Below are positions 9,736 to 21,600 of a stretch of 64,000 bases of DNA, one piece after another (the first letter of the stretch is position 1; each line of letters begins with the position of its first letter). The DNA is taken from contig NC_087382.1 in the NCBI RefSeq assembly GCF_963675165.1, positions 1,674,001 to 1,738,000 on the forward strand. The letters run 5' to 3'. The DNA is from Halichondria panicea. Lineage: Eukaryota > Porifera > Demospongiae > Suberitida > Halichondriidae. A model generated the notes under the pieces. That model saw nothing but the letters and a program-made list of their open reading frames with translations. It was not told the origin of the DNA and made no database searches. Made by a program: the position numbers and the translations under genes.

Positions 9736-12019
9736 ATGGACATATTCAGGGCTGCCATTGCTGGTGACTTGAGAGCTTTAAAAGATGCCATCAAGAGAGG
9801 AGAGGATGTCAACAGTGTGGATGAGGTAAGCTAGTTTGTGGGTATGTAGAGCTGAAGCTGTGAAAGTCTGTTTTTGCTACTGTCATGCTAATTAATAATA
9901 ATATACGAATGTACGATATCCCTTGATTCCATGCTTTAGTCTTGTCCCCAAATATTGTCTGTCTATCTCAAATGAGAGGTAAGGTTGTCGGTCACCATAC
10001 AGCTGTATTTCAGGCTATAGTAATGAGGGAGCAAACCACTTCAGAACCATACTGTGGTGATAGATAGTTGATGCATGTGCTCTGTCACCAAAATAACTGT
10101 GGACATGGAAAATTGAATTTGATTCGACTATTATTTTCAGTCTTGTGTAGATTTTAATCTGCCGTCGCTCAACTACGAGCTAGCTTGCTGAAAAGTTAGA
10201 GTTAGTGTTACGTACTTTGGTGTGTGGGTGGATGATGTCAGATGCATCCACTCTCTATTATGCCAATCCCCCTTACCGTCTATCACACAGATGTGTTTTC
10301 AAAAGTTACATATACTCTCACTCTTGTAGGATGACTGGACTCCACTCCAGAGGGCAGCCAGTGAAGGTCACACTGACTGTGTTAAAGAGCTGCTCTCCTC
10401 AGGAGCCGTGGTGGACCTGGTTGATGAGGTGAGTATCTGATACTAAACTGATGTGTCTATAGTACGGTGGCCCTGAGGTACACACATAGTAGGCTCGAGG
10501 CTATGGCAATTCTCTACGTCAATTCAACTGAGGTCAGCTCCATTGAACTGAGGCTATGGCAATTCACTAAACTGATGTGTCTATAATTATATAGGCAGCA
10601 TGTTCGTGACCATCACATCATTAGTTACAATTATTTCTTCAAATTTACGCCCCCCTAGCCAGAGCGGGAAATGTATTGCAGAGGTATTTTCTATCTCAAT
10701 AATACACTCCCCTAACTCCATCTCAATCTGCACAAGGTCAAAGGTCATTGATTCATGTCTGCATTCTAATTAACGCAACGTACTTACTTTTGTTGAAATG
10801 ACCATTGATGCAGGTGGGTTGGTCCTACTATACTATCCTGTAGTGATTGTGCATCGATGGCCATTTCAGCAAAAGGAATACGTTGCGTTAATTCGAATGC
10901 AGACAAGATTATTTTATCTATGGTCTATCATACAGATGTGTTGTCAAAATGTACTGTATGCTCTCACTCTTGTAGCGTGGGAGTACTCCACTTTATTGGG
11001 CAGCCAGTGGAGGTCACACTGACTGTGTTAAAAAGCTGCTCTCCTCAGGAGCCGTGGTGGACCTGGCTAACAAGGTGAGTATCTGATACTAAACTGATGT
11101 GTCTATAGTACGGTGGCCCTGAGGTACACACATAGTAGGCTCGAGGCTACGGCAATTCTCTACGTCAATTCAACTGAGGTCAGCTCCATTGAACTGAGGC
11201 TATGGCAATTCACTAAACTGATGTGTCTATAATTATATAGGCAGCATGTTCGTGACCATCACATCATTAGGAATTATTTACAATTATTTCTTCAAATTTA
11301 CGCCCCCCTAGCCAGAGCAGGAAATGTATTGCAGAGGTATTTTCTATCTCAATAATACACTCCCCTAACTCCATCTCAATCTGTACAAGGTCAAAGGTCA
11401 TTGATTCATGTCTGCATTCTAATTAACGCAACGTACTTACTTTTGTTGAAGTGACCATTGATGCAGGTGGGTTGGTCCTACTATACTATCCTGTAGTGAT
11501 TGTGCATCGATGGCCATTTCAGCAAAAGGAATACGTTGCGTTAATTCGAATGCAGACAAGATTATTTTATCTATGGTCTATCACACAGATGTGTTGTCAA
11601 AATGTACTGTATGCTCTCACTCTTGTAGGATGGGTACACTCCACTCTATTGGGCAGCCAGTGAAGGTCACACTGACTGTGTTAAAAAGCTGCTCTCCTCA
11701 GGAGCCGTGGTGGACCTGGCTGACAAAATTCTTTGACCTTGTGCATTTACAATCTGACCAGCAGATTTACTTCTCTTGGAAGGTCACATTTCATTGCTAC
11801 CATTTGCTCGCTGTACAAATAATTAAATAGTGCATACATTATTATATGTACATCGAATAAACATTCTTTTTTACGAGTATTTTGCTATTTTGACAATTTA
11901 AGATCATAAGCTCATACTTTTAAATACTGTCCATTAACTGTATGGAGTGCAAACTACAGTTCCAATATTACACACACCCAAACAAGCATGAATACCATTA
12001 CATGTGCCCCCCCCCCCCC

Positions 12020-12076
<57 letters not shown>

Positions 12077-15000
12077 AGTCACGTTCGCAGTCTGTTCCAG
12101 TCCTACCCAAGAACTGGACTGTCGTTACTGACACAGAAACGTGAGTGAATATTGCACAGTTGAGTCACTAGCTTTATGAATGTGAGTCAACTTTAGGAAG
12201 AAGCCAGTCTACCAGAACAAGGCAGCAGGGGAAACTCTGTCCACACCACCTGGATGTAAGTGTGTGCTTGTGCTGTATCCAGTACATGGTTCTGTGTTTT
12301 ACCTCCTGTGTAGATCCCCTGCACCAAACCTCCGCACACCCTGATGTCACTTTTTACGACGAGCCTCAAGAGAAGGAGTTCACCTCCAGTGGTGGCCATG
12401 CCGACTTTGATAATGGTGTTCAAGTGACTGTTCCAGCTAATGCTGTCCCAGCAGGGACCTCTGTGGGCATTAAAGTCCAACCCAGCCTTGCCTCCAAAGA
12501 GGTATTTGTGATGCCTGAGGGCATTCAGTCTGCCAGTCCGTCCTACTTGATCTCTGGTGAAGGTCTAAACGGAGAGGTGACCCTGAGCATGGAGCATCAT
12601 GTACGAGTGTCCACCCAACAAGAAGCTGATGACCTCCTCTTTCTCCAAGCTGACTCGTCTCCCAAGAGATCTGGTTCTCATAGTGTCTATGAGTACCAGG
12701 AAATACCAGAGGGGAGGTCAAAGTTCACTCCTGGAGGGAACACTGGGAGACTGACGCTGGGCACACGGCTGAAGAACTTCTTCAAAATTGGACGGAAAAA
12801 TAGAGGTTAATACTTAGAAAAATAAATGACTTCCAATTGACCGATTATAATTATTATATGTACAGGCAACACAGACAGTAACCTCTACACTGTCAGAGTC
12901 TACCGGTCTCCTCCACAAACAACTGAGGACAGGATAGCCATCATTGTAGCCAGTCTCTGTGGGAGCTTATACGCTAAGGTAAGATGGCTCAATTGAAGTG
13001 TGCTCATTTTATGTATCTACAGTTTCTGGAGACGCTTGATACAGTGTTGATCCCACGAGACTATCCTGAAGTGTCTTCAAAGTCAATTGACAGGACAAGT
13101 CAAGGACCACTGACGTTTGTTGATATGTGTGCCACTCTCAACATTCCCCCAGTGCAGGGATGGTCTGTGGAACCAGACAAAGAATTGGTAAAATGTGAAG
13201 TTGGACATAGTATTACTCTTAAAATCACATTCTCTTCATTTTCAGATCTTGCGTAGTGGAGTGGATCAGCCTGAGGTAGAGAAGTTCAGACCTGAGGATC
13301 TCCACGACTACCCTCCCAGGATAATCTGCAGGTTCTTCCCTGAGGAGAATGCTCCCAAGAGAACCACCTTTACAATATCCTTGTCTGGACTACTGCCACT
13401 GGTCGAATTTTACGTATCATTGACAGCACCCACCCCCAAAGTTGCTGTGGATACTACTAAACTACAGGTATTCACATTTGTACAGTGTAGCCTCTTGAAA
13501 TGGTGTAGTGGGTACCTTTGACAAACTAAATTTTACTCCTAGATAGATTTGTCCTCTTTGTAGATTCTACTTGCACAGTTGTGTATAAGTTAATTAATGC
13601 ACACACAGTGTTTGTTTACAATGTACATTGTAGTTAAGTCTCATTCCAATTTGTTTAGGAGGCCACTGATGAGTTGAGAAGGTCTGCCCTGGCTGTGAGT
13701 GACACACAACTTGGCTCTACTGTGAAGAGTGTAGTGTCTCTGATGGAGAGAATGACTGCTGCTCTGAGGTACCACTCAATTGTCTAGTGGAAGTCTGATT
13801 ATCCTTTTTTTCTTCTGAAGGTCATCTTCTCTGAGTGAGCTGACAGGCCACACTGACTCCATACGGACAGAGATAGCGTCTGTCCTTGTAGTGACCAGGA
13901 GGGTTGTCCAGGAGTGCACAGTACAGAGCATCAGTGAGAACATGAGAGCCAGTCTCTCTAAGATGGAGACTTTATCTCACCAGCTTTGTCAAGTGACGAA
14001 GGTCAAACTCAGATACTGTCTAGGTGAGAACGTGTGTTTATGATATCAAGTGTTAGCTCTCATTCTCAATGGTACAGACCAGTCAGAGGAGACAGCTGCT
14101 CTTGTTGACCTGGTGGATAATGGAGCTAATCTGTTGAGAGTTGTAGACTGTCTACTCAGGGACATCCGCACACTCAGTGGAGTCAGTGGTGAGTTTACAT
14201 TGTCAGAGTCTGTGTATCGGTATCTACCTACCGTATAGCGGGTATATTTCTAAGGTATAAATTTTCGCGGAAATGCCTTTAGAAATTAAGGTTTTCACGG
14301 ATTTGATTTTCGTGAAATAGCAGCCTATTTGCAGCATGCATGCATACGATATTAAATTCTTGGTACATGCTTAATCCATGACAACCACGAACATGTATAC
14401 CCTCTATACGGTATTATGTTTTGATTTTAGATCAATGATACTCTGCTGCTCAACAGCAACCCCCCTCCCTCCGTTTCTTTCAGCTTCCATAACATGGCAG
14501 TTACAGTAGGATACCATGTTTGAATTTTCCAAGAGGGGCAAACCAAATCCAACAGGAGGGTGGCAAAAGCCTCCCTAATTTCCCCTTGAGATTAATATCC
14601 ACGTACAGTTTTTTGTCGAAATGTGCTGTTTTTTTTCTCCTCCCAAAACTTATAGCCAATGACTGTAGAGCTACAAAATGCATCTTTTAGTAGTTAAGTT
14701 ATGACCTCCTGAAAGAAGCTAGCGTAATAGCTAGGTGCCATATTCCTTTCCACTTCCACTGTATTGTACATACTACATGTACTGTACTTAGTGCTCCAGT
14801 GTGTGGGCGTATCATGCTCTAACCATTTCCTCTTTCACACAGATGTATTGTCATTGTATTGAACTGCATGCAATCCATGTACACCATTTCCCTTGCTGAC
14901 CCTCACCCTATCCACACTACAGGCCTGGCAGAGAGGATAGACATTGAACACCCTCTACTCAACAACAAGATTGACAGAAAAGAGTTTGCATATTTGGCCG

Positions 15001-15251
15001 CTTACTTCGACGACGTGATATTGTATTCTCAGGCATTGGAACTCACTCCTCCTGAGCAAGCTGATGTGAGGCGGTTTCTAGTTTTGTATGACACACGAAC
15101 GGCCATGATGGAGTGTTTGTCCCTGTGGCAAAAAAGAAAGCCTGCTACTACAACATACATCGCTCTTATTAAAGTACTCCAAAAGACAAGAAGAGATGAC
15201 ATCGCAAGTAAAGTGTATAATCATTGCCTAGAGAATAGTGAACTTACATAG
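9736..15251 (+). CDS. Ankyrin-ZU5-Death gene, copy A (exon 4 broken)
   Basis: My exons: 9736-9825, 10330-10428, 10976-11074, 11629-11736 (damaged), 12079-12140, 12197-12255, 12314-12805, 12866-12978, 13023-13187, 13246-13467, 13659-13768, 13821-14023, 14057-14188, 14923-15251. Exons 1-4 each encode one ankyrin repeat (TPLxxAAxxGHTDCV..LLSSGA). The 492-nt exon holds a ZU5 domain (SSGGHADFDNG, VTVPANAVPAGTSV). The next exons fit a UPA-like module and helices. The last exon is a Death domain (PATTTYIALIKVLQK) ending in TAG. Exon 4 has lost its splice donor through a deletion and reads into a stop after DKIL, giving a short ankyrin-only product of 131 residues if used. Because all ankyrin exons are phase 0, skipping exon 4 would restore a 724-residue frame. 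The donor after the ZU5 exon is weak (GTTAAT; copy B has GTGAAT). ANK-ZU5-UPA-Death combinations occur in ankyrins, and ZU5-UPA-Death in UNC5 and PIDD. A death/inflammatory adaptor role is inference. Confidence 0.75.
12007..12074. repeat. (C)n(CA)n microsatellite abutting a splice acceptor
   Basis: A C-run is followed by about 26 CA units, then TTAG and the start of exon 5. The CA tract takes the place of the pyrimidine tract. The same arrangement exists in copy B at 24310-24358 with a shorter CA run and an altered junction. Confidence 0.9.
14229..14412. mobile_element. MITE of the TACCGTATAGCG family in the last intron of copy A
   Basis: It starts TACCGTATAGCGGGTATATT and ends near CCTCTATACGGTA. 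The orthologous element sits at 26514-26702 in copy B, so this insertion predates the tandem duplication. Confidence 0.8.
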
Positions 15252-15479
15252 CACATGTGTAGCGTATTATTTGTTTTGTGATCGTCCGTGGTGCTGGTTA
15301 GTAGAGTTTGAATGCACGTAATATTTTGTGGTTTTTTGGCGTTGTATTTTTTGGATACTATAATGTGACTATGAATGGTGAGTCACTGGTGGGAGTGTAC
15401 TGTCAGGATTGTAAATTATTATTATGCCTTGATTATTTCTGTAACATTGTGTAACTAGCAATAATAGAATTGGCGATCT

Positions 15480-15626
15480 TTACCAAATCACCAAACCAGC
15501 GAAGGAGAGACCCTGCATGCTGGTGCAACTTACAGAGCTCTTGTGAAACTACTCCTAAGAATGAGGAAATATGACATTGCTAGTAAAGTATTGAAACATT
15601 GCCAAGAGAATGGTAAACTTACATAG
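15480..15626 (+). pseudogene. Relic of a Death-domain C-terminal half (copy A)
   Basis: The frame ATYRALVKLLLRMRKYDIAS, followed by a Lys-His-Cys tail and TAG, resembles the last helices of the Death domain ending at 15251. Helices 1-3 are missing. Equivalent relics stand at 27771-27933 and 32463-32619, and small indels differ between them. It is probably the tail of a former tandem Death exon. Confidence 0.65.
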
Positions 15627-16138
15627 TACATGTGTAGCGTAACATAATCTGTTTTGTGATGGATCCATGCTTGTGAGTAGAATTTGCCAGAATGATCCTA
15701 ATTTATACTAGGGATGCATTTGTGAGTCAGAAGTATGTGATCCTCTACCTGCCTACATTGTACGAGAGCTTAGCTTACAAGCCCCCTCATAACAATGACC
15801 TCAAGGACTGATAATGCATTTATCATACACATGAATTGTGTCACATGACTATGTGCTACTGTTTCAATGTTACAGTGTTGTACAGTGTGTGAGGTGTGTG
15901 CCAAGTTCACCTCCATGCCATTGTCACTGAGGTGACGAGTACTGTCTCAATACTAGCCCTTTAAAATGTACACATTTACAATCTGGTCACTTTAATTACA
16001 AGTGGTTGTTAACGTGAGCTAGTTTTGTAGTAGCTAATAGCAGTCTGTTGGAAGGTCACATTTCATTTCTACCATTTGCTCACTGTACATGCAGGCGTAT
16101 AAGTCGGTTGTCATTTGAATATTCCTTCTCTTAATTAG

Positions 16139-16900
16139 AGTGTGTGAGGAGGAGGTCAAGGCGAGGATGGGATTGGTGGAGTGTGTCAACCACAACCTAG
16201 TGGAGCCCTACCATCATCTACGAGAAACACGGTGACTATGTACTCTGAACCTTCATACCTTGGTTACTACACAGCTAACAAGTGTTTAAATCTAGTGCCT
16301 GGATAGTCTGTATCAGCAGTTGTATTATATAAAGTGAAACCTCCGAAAATGTGTGCAGCATTTATTTGTGACGTTTGTTCTCTGTATTGAGCCTGAGGTG
16401 GTCCTTTATTCAGTGGTACCTATAATGTAGGAAAGTGATTTTGTAGACTGAAGCAGTGTCCTTTGTAGCTACACAGAGAGATGTTTAATTGAGTGTCCTT
16501 TATTCAGAGGGTCCTTTATCAGAGGTTCCACTGGTGTTCATATTGATGTTGGTACTGTGTTTCCTGTGTAGGTGAGTATGTTGCACAGATGAAGTTCACT
16601 CTGCTGCTAATGCCCAATGGACCACAAAGGTGAACATCTGAAACTCTCCTGCCTGTACAATTCATGTTGTGTAGTGCAGGCTGTGTGTATCACAGTGTTC
16701 TGTAGTGCATGAAGTTTGAGGTGTACGTACGTATGACATCATTGCCATTGTTTGTCTGGTGTGTTCATGCACTGTATTGGTTTGATTGTGTGTACACTAC
16801 AACATTCAGTGATTGTCATTCCCCACAGACTCACCAGTGGCTCCTTTGACCCTGCATGAGCTAGTGTCTTCACAGCTGAAACTGGAAGACCCTCAACTTT
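16139..16900 (+). pseudogene. PA2G4/EBP1-derived relic exons (copy A)
   Basis: Three exon-like pieces match the C-terminal part of proliferation-associated protein 2G4. 16139-16231 reads KARMGLVECVNHNLVEPYHH; 16572-16629 reads EYVAQMKFTLLLMPNGPQ; 16829-16900 begins LTSGSFDP and, in another frame, SQLKLEDPQL. Human PA2G4 carries the same order (KARMGVVEC..., VAQFKFTVLLMPNGP, ITSGPFEP). Joining exon 1 to 2 at the visible GT/AG sites gives a stop, and exon 3 needs a frameshift, so the gene is dead here. The methionine-aminopeptidase-like fold upstream is absent. Copy B carries the same relic at 33085-33855 with further lesions. Confidence 0.75.
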
Positions 16901-17227
16901 AGGTAACTAGCTGTGAGCTGGCTAAGGCTATGGCTATCTATAGTCACTTTCAATTTGTTTTATATTGTCAAAGCTTTTCCTCGCAATGAGCGATTCTTCA
17001 GGACAAAAAAAAACTCAGTACTTTAGGTAACTAGCTGTGAGCTGGCTAAGGCTATGGCTATCTATAGTCACTTTCAATTTGTTTTATATTGTCAAAGCTT
17101 TTCCTCGCAATGAGCGATTCTTCAGGACAAAAAATTTTGTCCTGAAGATGTAGGTGAAAAAAACAAATTGAAAGTGACTATAGATAGCCATAGCCTTAGC
17201 CAGCTCACAGCTAGTTACCTAAAGTAC
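16901..17227. repeat. Foldback insertion present only in copy A
   Basis: The block TTAGGTAACTAGCTGTGAGC... occurs twice in direct orientation (16901-16998 and about 17022-17133) and once inverted (about 17134-17223). The insertion splits a segment that is continuous in copy B near 33799-33855. About 53 bp of host sequence (TTTGACCCTGC...CTCAACT) is present on both sides (16848-16900 and 17228-17281), an unusually long flanking duplication. Confidence 0.8.
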
Positions 17228-18114
17228 TTTGACCCTGCGTGAGCTAGTGTCTTCACAGCTGAAACTGGAAGACCCTCAACTGAATGTGAGTACATACAAA
17301 TTAGCTCTAATAATTAGGACAGTCAGTTATTTCATGGGAAATTCCTTTAAACCTGTTCCAAGGTCTGTTTCAAAGCTTTCAGAAAATCATAAAAATTGGG
17401 AAATTAGATCAATGATACTAGTTACGGCCATTGAAACCCCCCCCTCTCCGTTTAATTGCTCCTTGGAGGGTGAGCCGGACCATGTTTGATGACTGGTTAG
17501 GCAGCCCCTTTAATGCAACCCGCTAGTTAAATAATAATCAGATGTTTCTATTGCTCCCCTAATTAAGTACTTGGGGGTAAAGACGTGGCCTAACCACCAG
17601 TCATAGCTTCAGCTCAGTCATGTCCTAACCACATGCAGAGAAGCTTTTAGAAAATCATTGACAACGATGCTTATTTATGGAAAGAGCACTTATCTACTCT
17701 TGGTTACGGCAATTAAACTGCACAACCCTCCCCCATCCGTTAATTAATGGTTCGGGGACTCTTTTAGCTGCCATGCATAACTTGAATTCCCTGTATTTAA
17801 TGTTTAGAAAGTATGAAGGTCTCTTTAAAAAATCATAAAATTGTACATGTAAAATTGGATCAGTTACGGCCATTGACAGTTGTTCAACCCTGTATAGAAA
17901 ATAGCTAATGCTTGCTCTTCATATCTGTTGTTCCATATTCCGTTCCATTCCGCATTCCTCCTTTTACAACATGCCTTTCCACTTCCTCCTATTGTGTACT
18001 ACCAGCCATATACAGTGTATTGTACATGTACTGAGTCTATTTGTTCACATTACATGTACTTAGGTCTCCAGTGTGTGGGCGTATCATGCTCTAACCATTT
18101 CCTCTCTCCTGCAG

Positions 18115-18418
18115 GTAACGCTGGCTACAGTGTGCTGGTGAGCTGCAGTGAGAAGATAGTCCAGTCACTCTCTGAGGACTGGGCCCAAAGGCCTTGGCCC
18201 TCCACCTCCTGTCAGTTGGGCTCATCACTGTGTCCATTCTTGAGAAAACCAACGAGTATGTGAATGAGACCAAGAGAGAGAAGGCCACCAGACTGTACAC
18301 TGCCCTGCTGGGTGTGGTCAAACACCACCCCTACAAGTACCACGAGTTTGTCTCCACTCTCAGACTCAACCCACTACACTCTGACTTGGTCACACAATTA
18401 GATAGCAAGTACACGTAG
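18115..18418 (+). pseudogene. CARD-like terminal exon, copy A, frameshifted
   Basis: After acceptor CTCTCCTGCAG the exon reads NAGYSVLVSCSEKIVQSLSE, then a 5-nt insertion (TGGGC) relative to copy B moves it out of frame. The correct frame resumes as LITVSILEKTNEYVNE... through HHPYKYHEFVSTLRLNP to TAG at 18418. The pattern (short helices, LISVSIxxKxN, KAxRLxxxLLxxVxxxPxxYxxFxxxLR) fits a CARD-type death fold, like the N-terminus of the gene at 61884. It enters in phase 1, the same phase as the Death exon of the ankyrin gene, so it could once have been an alternative last exon. Confidence 0.6.
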
Positions 18419-18632
18419 TTTGTCTACACGTACGTACATATACATAATTATGATTGTGCGTACCATCATTCTTTTTGTACTTGAGATTGACCTTGAATTT
18501 ATACATGTACTCACTTAATTGTTGCATGTTTGAGCTGAAGCTGTGAAAGTGTAATTATTATTGCATATTGATCAAGCATGAATGTCAGTAAGGAGGGGTC
18601 CAAACAAAGGGGTGTGGCTACTATCCAAGAAA

Positions 18633-21600
18633 ATGGACATATGCAAGGCTGCCTGGGCTGGTGACTTGAGTGCTTTAAAAGATGCCATCAGGAGGGGAGA
18701 GGATGTCAACAGTGTGGACAAGGTAAGCTGGTTTGTGGGTATGTAGAGCTGAAGCTGTGAAAGTCTGTTTTTGCTACTGTCATGCTAATTAATAATAATA
18801 TACGAATGTACGATATCCCTTGATTCCATGCTTTAGTCTTGTCCCCAAATATTGTCTGTCTATCTCAAATGAGAGGTAAGGTTGTCGGTCACCATACAGC
18901 TGTATTTCAGGCTATAGTAATGAGGGAGCAAACCACTTCAGAACCATACTGTGGTGATAGATAGTTGATGCATGTGCTCTGTCACCAGAATAACTGTGGA
19001 CATGGAAAATTGAATTTGATTCGACTATTATTTTCAGTCTTGTGTAGATTTTAATCTGCTGTCGCTCAACTACGAGCTAGCTTGCTGAAAGGTTAGAGTT
19101 AGTGTTATGTACTTTCGTGTGTGGGTGGAGATGTCAGATGCAACCACTCTCTATTATGCCAATCCCCCTTACCGTCTATCACACAGATGTGTTTTCAAAA
19201 GTTACATATACTCTCACTCTTGTAGGCGGACTGGACTCCACTCCAGAGGGCAGCCTATGAAGGTTACACTGACTGTGTTAGGGAGCTGCTCTCCTCAGGA
19301 GCCGTGGTGGACCTGGCTAGCAATGTGAGTATCTGATACTAAACTGATGTGTCTATAGTACGGTGGCCCTGAGGTACACACATAGTAGGCTCGAGGCTAC
19401 GGCAATTCTCTACGTCAATTCAACTGAGGCCAGCTCCATTGAACTGAGGCTATGGCAATTCACTAAACTGATGTGTCTATAATTATATAGGCAGCATGTT
19501 CGTGACCATCACATCATTAGGAATTATTTACAATTATTTCTTCAAATTTACGCCCCCCTAGCCAGAGCAGGAAATGTATTGCAGAGGTATTTTCTATCTC
19601 AATAATACACTCCCCTAACTCCATCTCAATCTGTACAAGGTCAAAGGTCAATGAATTATGTCTGCATTCTAATTAACACAACGTATTACTTTTGTTGAAG
19701 TGACCATTGATGCAGGTGGGTTGGTCCTACTATACTAGTGATTAGACACTCTTCAAGAGTAGCTCTAGGACCAAATCCAACCAACCTGCACTGTGCATCG
19801 ATGGCCATTTCAGCAAAAGGAATACCGTATAGCGCGAAATTTTCGAGGGGCTTAATTTTCGCGGATTTCGTGGGTTAGAATTCTACACGAAAATTAAGTC
19901 CACAAAAAGTGTTCTTTAATTAGAATTACCTGCTATCATGCAAAGATTTAAAGGCGTGGCTTCCGGTAAGCAGCTATTCCGCGAACATTGTGCAACGAAA
20001 TGGTTTTTAGAGGCCAATCCACGAAATATAAGTGCCTCGAAAATTTCGCGCTATACGGTACATTGCATTAATTAGAATGCAGACAAGATTCTTTGACCTT
20101 GTGCAAACTGGCCTGAACATGCATGTTCTTTGTTCCTTTACTTTATTTATCCTCTCACTCTTGTAGGTTGGGTGGACTCCACTCCAGAGGGCAGCCTATG
20201 AAGGTCACACTGACTGTGTTAAAGAGCTGCTCTCCTCAGGAGCCGTGGTGGACCTGGCTGATAAGGTGAGTATCTGATACTAAACTGATGTGTCTATAGG
20301 CAACATGTTCTTGACCATCACATCATTACATGTACCGTACTCACCCGAAAATACGCCCCCTTTGAATTTACGCCCCCCTAGCCAGAGCAGGAAATATATT
20401 GCAGAGGTATTTTCTATCTCAATAATACGCCCCCTAACCCCATCTAATTATGGCAGGTTCAATAATAGCTCCTGTTAGATCTAAACATAGTTTTATCAGA
20501 GGAGGTTGTCCACGTGTCATCATTCATGTGACGTCTCTGCTCACGTTACCATAGATACTGAACAGCTGTAAAGAAAGTTATGACTACTCTTGCTTTGCTG
20601 AGCTTATAACACCTGACTAGCTGTGCCTGTTGTCTGGTTGGACCAGGATTAGCTAGACTATAGGGTAGAGTGTAGTTCAGCGGTGCTGTATGTAGCTTGC
20701 ACTGTACTGGCTGGCAAGAATCTAGTAAACACTGTATGCACTGATAACTCGTCAGAATAGAGGGGATCGCTGGGGATCAGGTCGGTTAATGAAAGCTCAA
20801 AGTAGCCAGAGTTGTGTATATTTTGCCTTCAGTCTCCAATGACCGTGCAATACCAGCTAGAAGTTTACATAGAAAATCATTGTCAATAAGCTGTGCCAGC
20901 TCAGCAAAAAGTGGTGCACGTGATCGTGTCCAACCTCCTCTGTAGTTTTATATAGTAGCTGGACGAGCAAGAGTTAGCTAGCTACAGATCTACCAACAGT
21001 TAGTGTTCCTACGGTGGCCGAGAAGAGTCACCTGCCTCCGCCTACCACCACAATTAACCGCGCGCTCTTAAAACTAATGTCAATCTGCACAAGATCAAAG
21101 GTCAATGAATTATGTCTGCATTCTAATTAACGCAACGTACTTACTTTTGTTGAAGTGACCATTGATGCAGGTGGGTTGGTCCTACTATACTATCCTATAG
21201 TGCTCTTCAAGAGTAGCTCTTGGACCAAATCCAACCAACCTGCACTGTGCATCGATGGCCATTTCAGCAAAAGGAATACATTGCATTAATTAGAATGCAG
21301 ACAAGATTCTTTGACCTTGTGCAAACTGGCCTGAACATGTTCTTTGTTCCTTTACTTTATTTATCCTCTCACTCTTGTAGGATGGGCGGACTCCACTCTG
21401 GTGGGCAGCCAGGGGAGGGCACACTGACTGTATTAGAGAGCTGCTCTCCTCAGGAGCCGTGGTGGACCTGGCTGACAAGGTGAGTATCTGATACTAAACT
21501 GATGTGTCTATAGTACGGTGGCCCTGAGGTACACACATAGTAGGCTCAAGGCTACGGCAATTCTCTACGTCAATTCAACTGAGGTCAGCTCCATTGAACT

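Noticed and set aside
10205-11078. Ankyrin-region ORFs beginning in introns (SHSCRM..., LKSCSPQEPWWTW)
   Set aside because: Out-of-frame readings of the 99-nt ankyrin exons; the phase-0 frame gives canonical ankyrin repeats instead.
12262-12810. ZU5 ORF as a stand-alone gene with its own ATG
   Set aside because: The upstream part is intron; splice sites and phase connect it to ankyrin exons, and copy B shows the same structure.
16139-18418. Functional PA2G4 or PA2G4-CARD gene
   Set aside because: Stops and frameshifts at the junctions in both copies, a mutated donor in copy B, and no N-terminal catalytic-fold exons.
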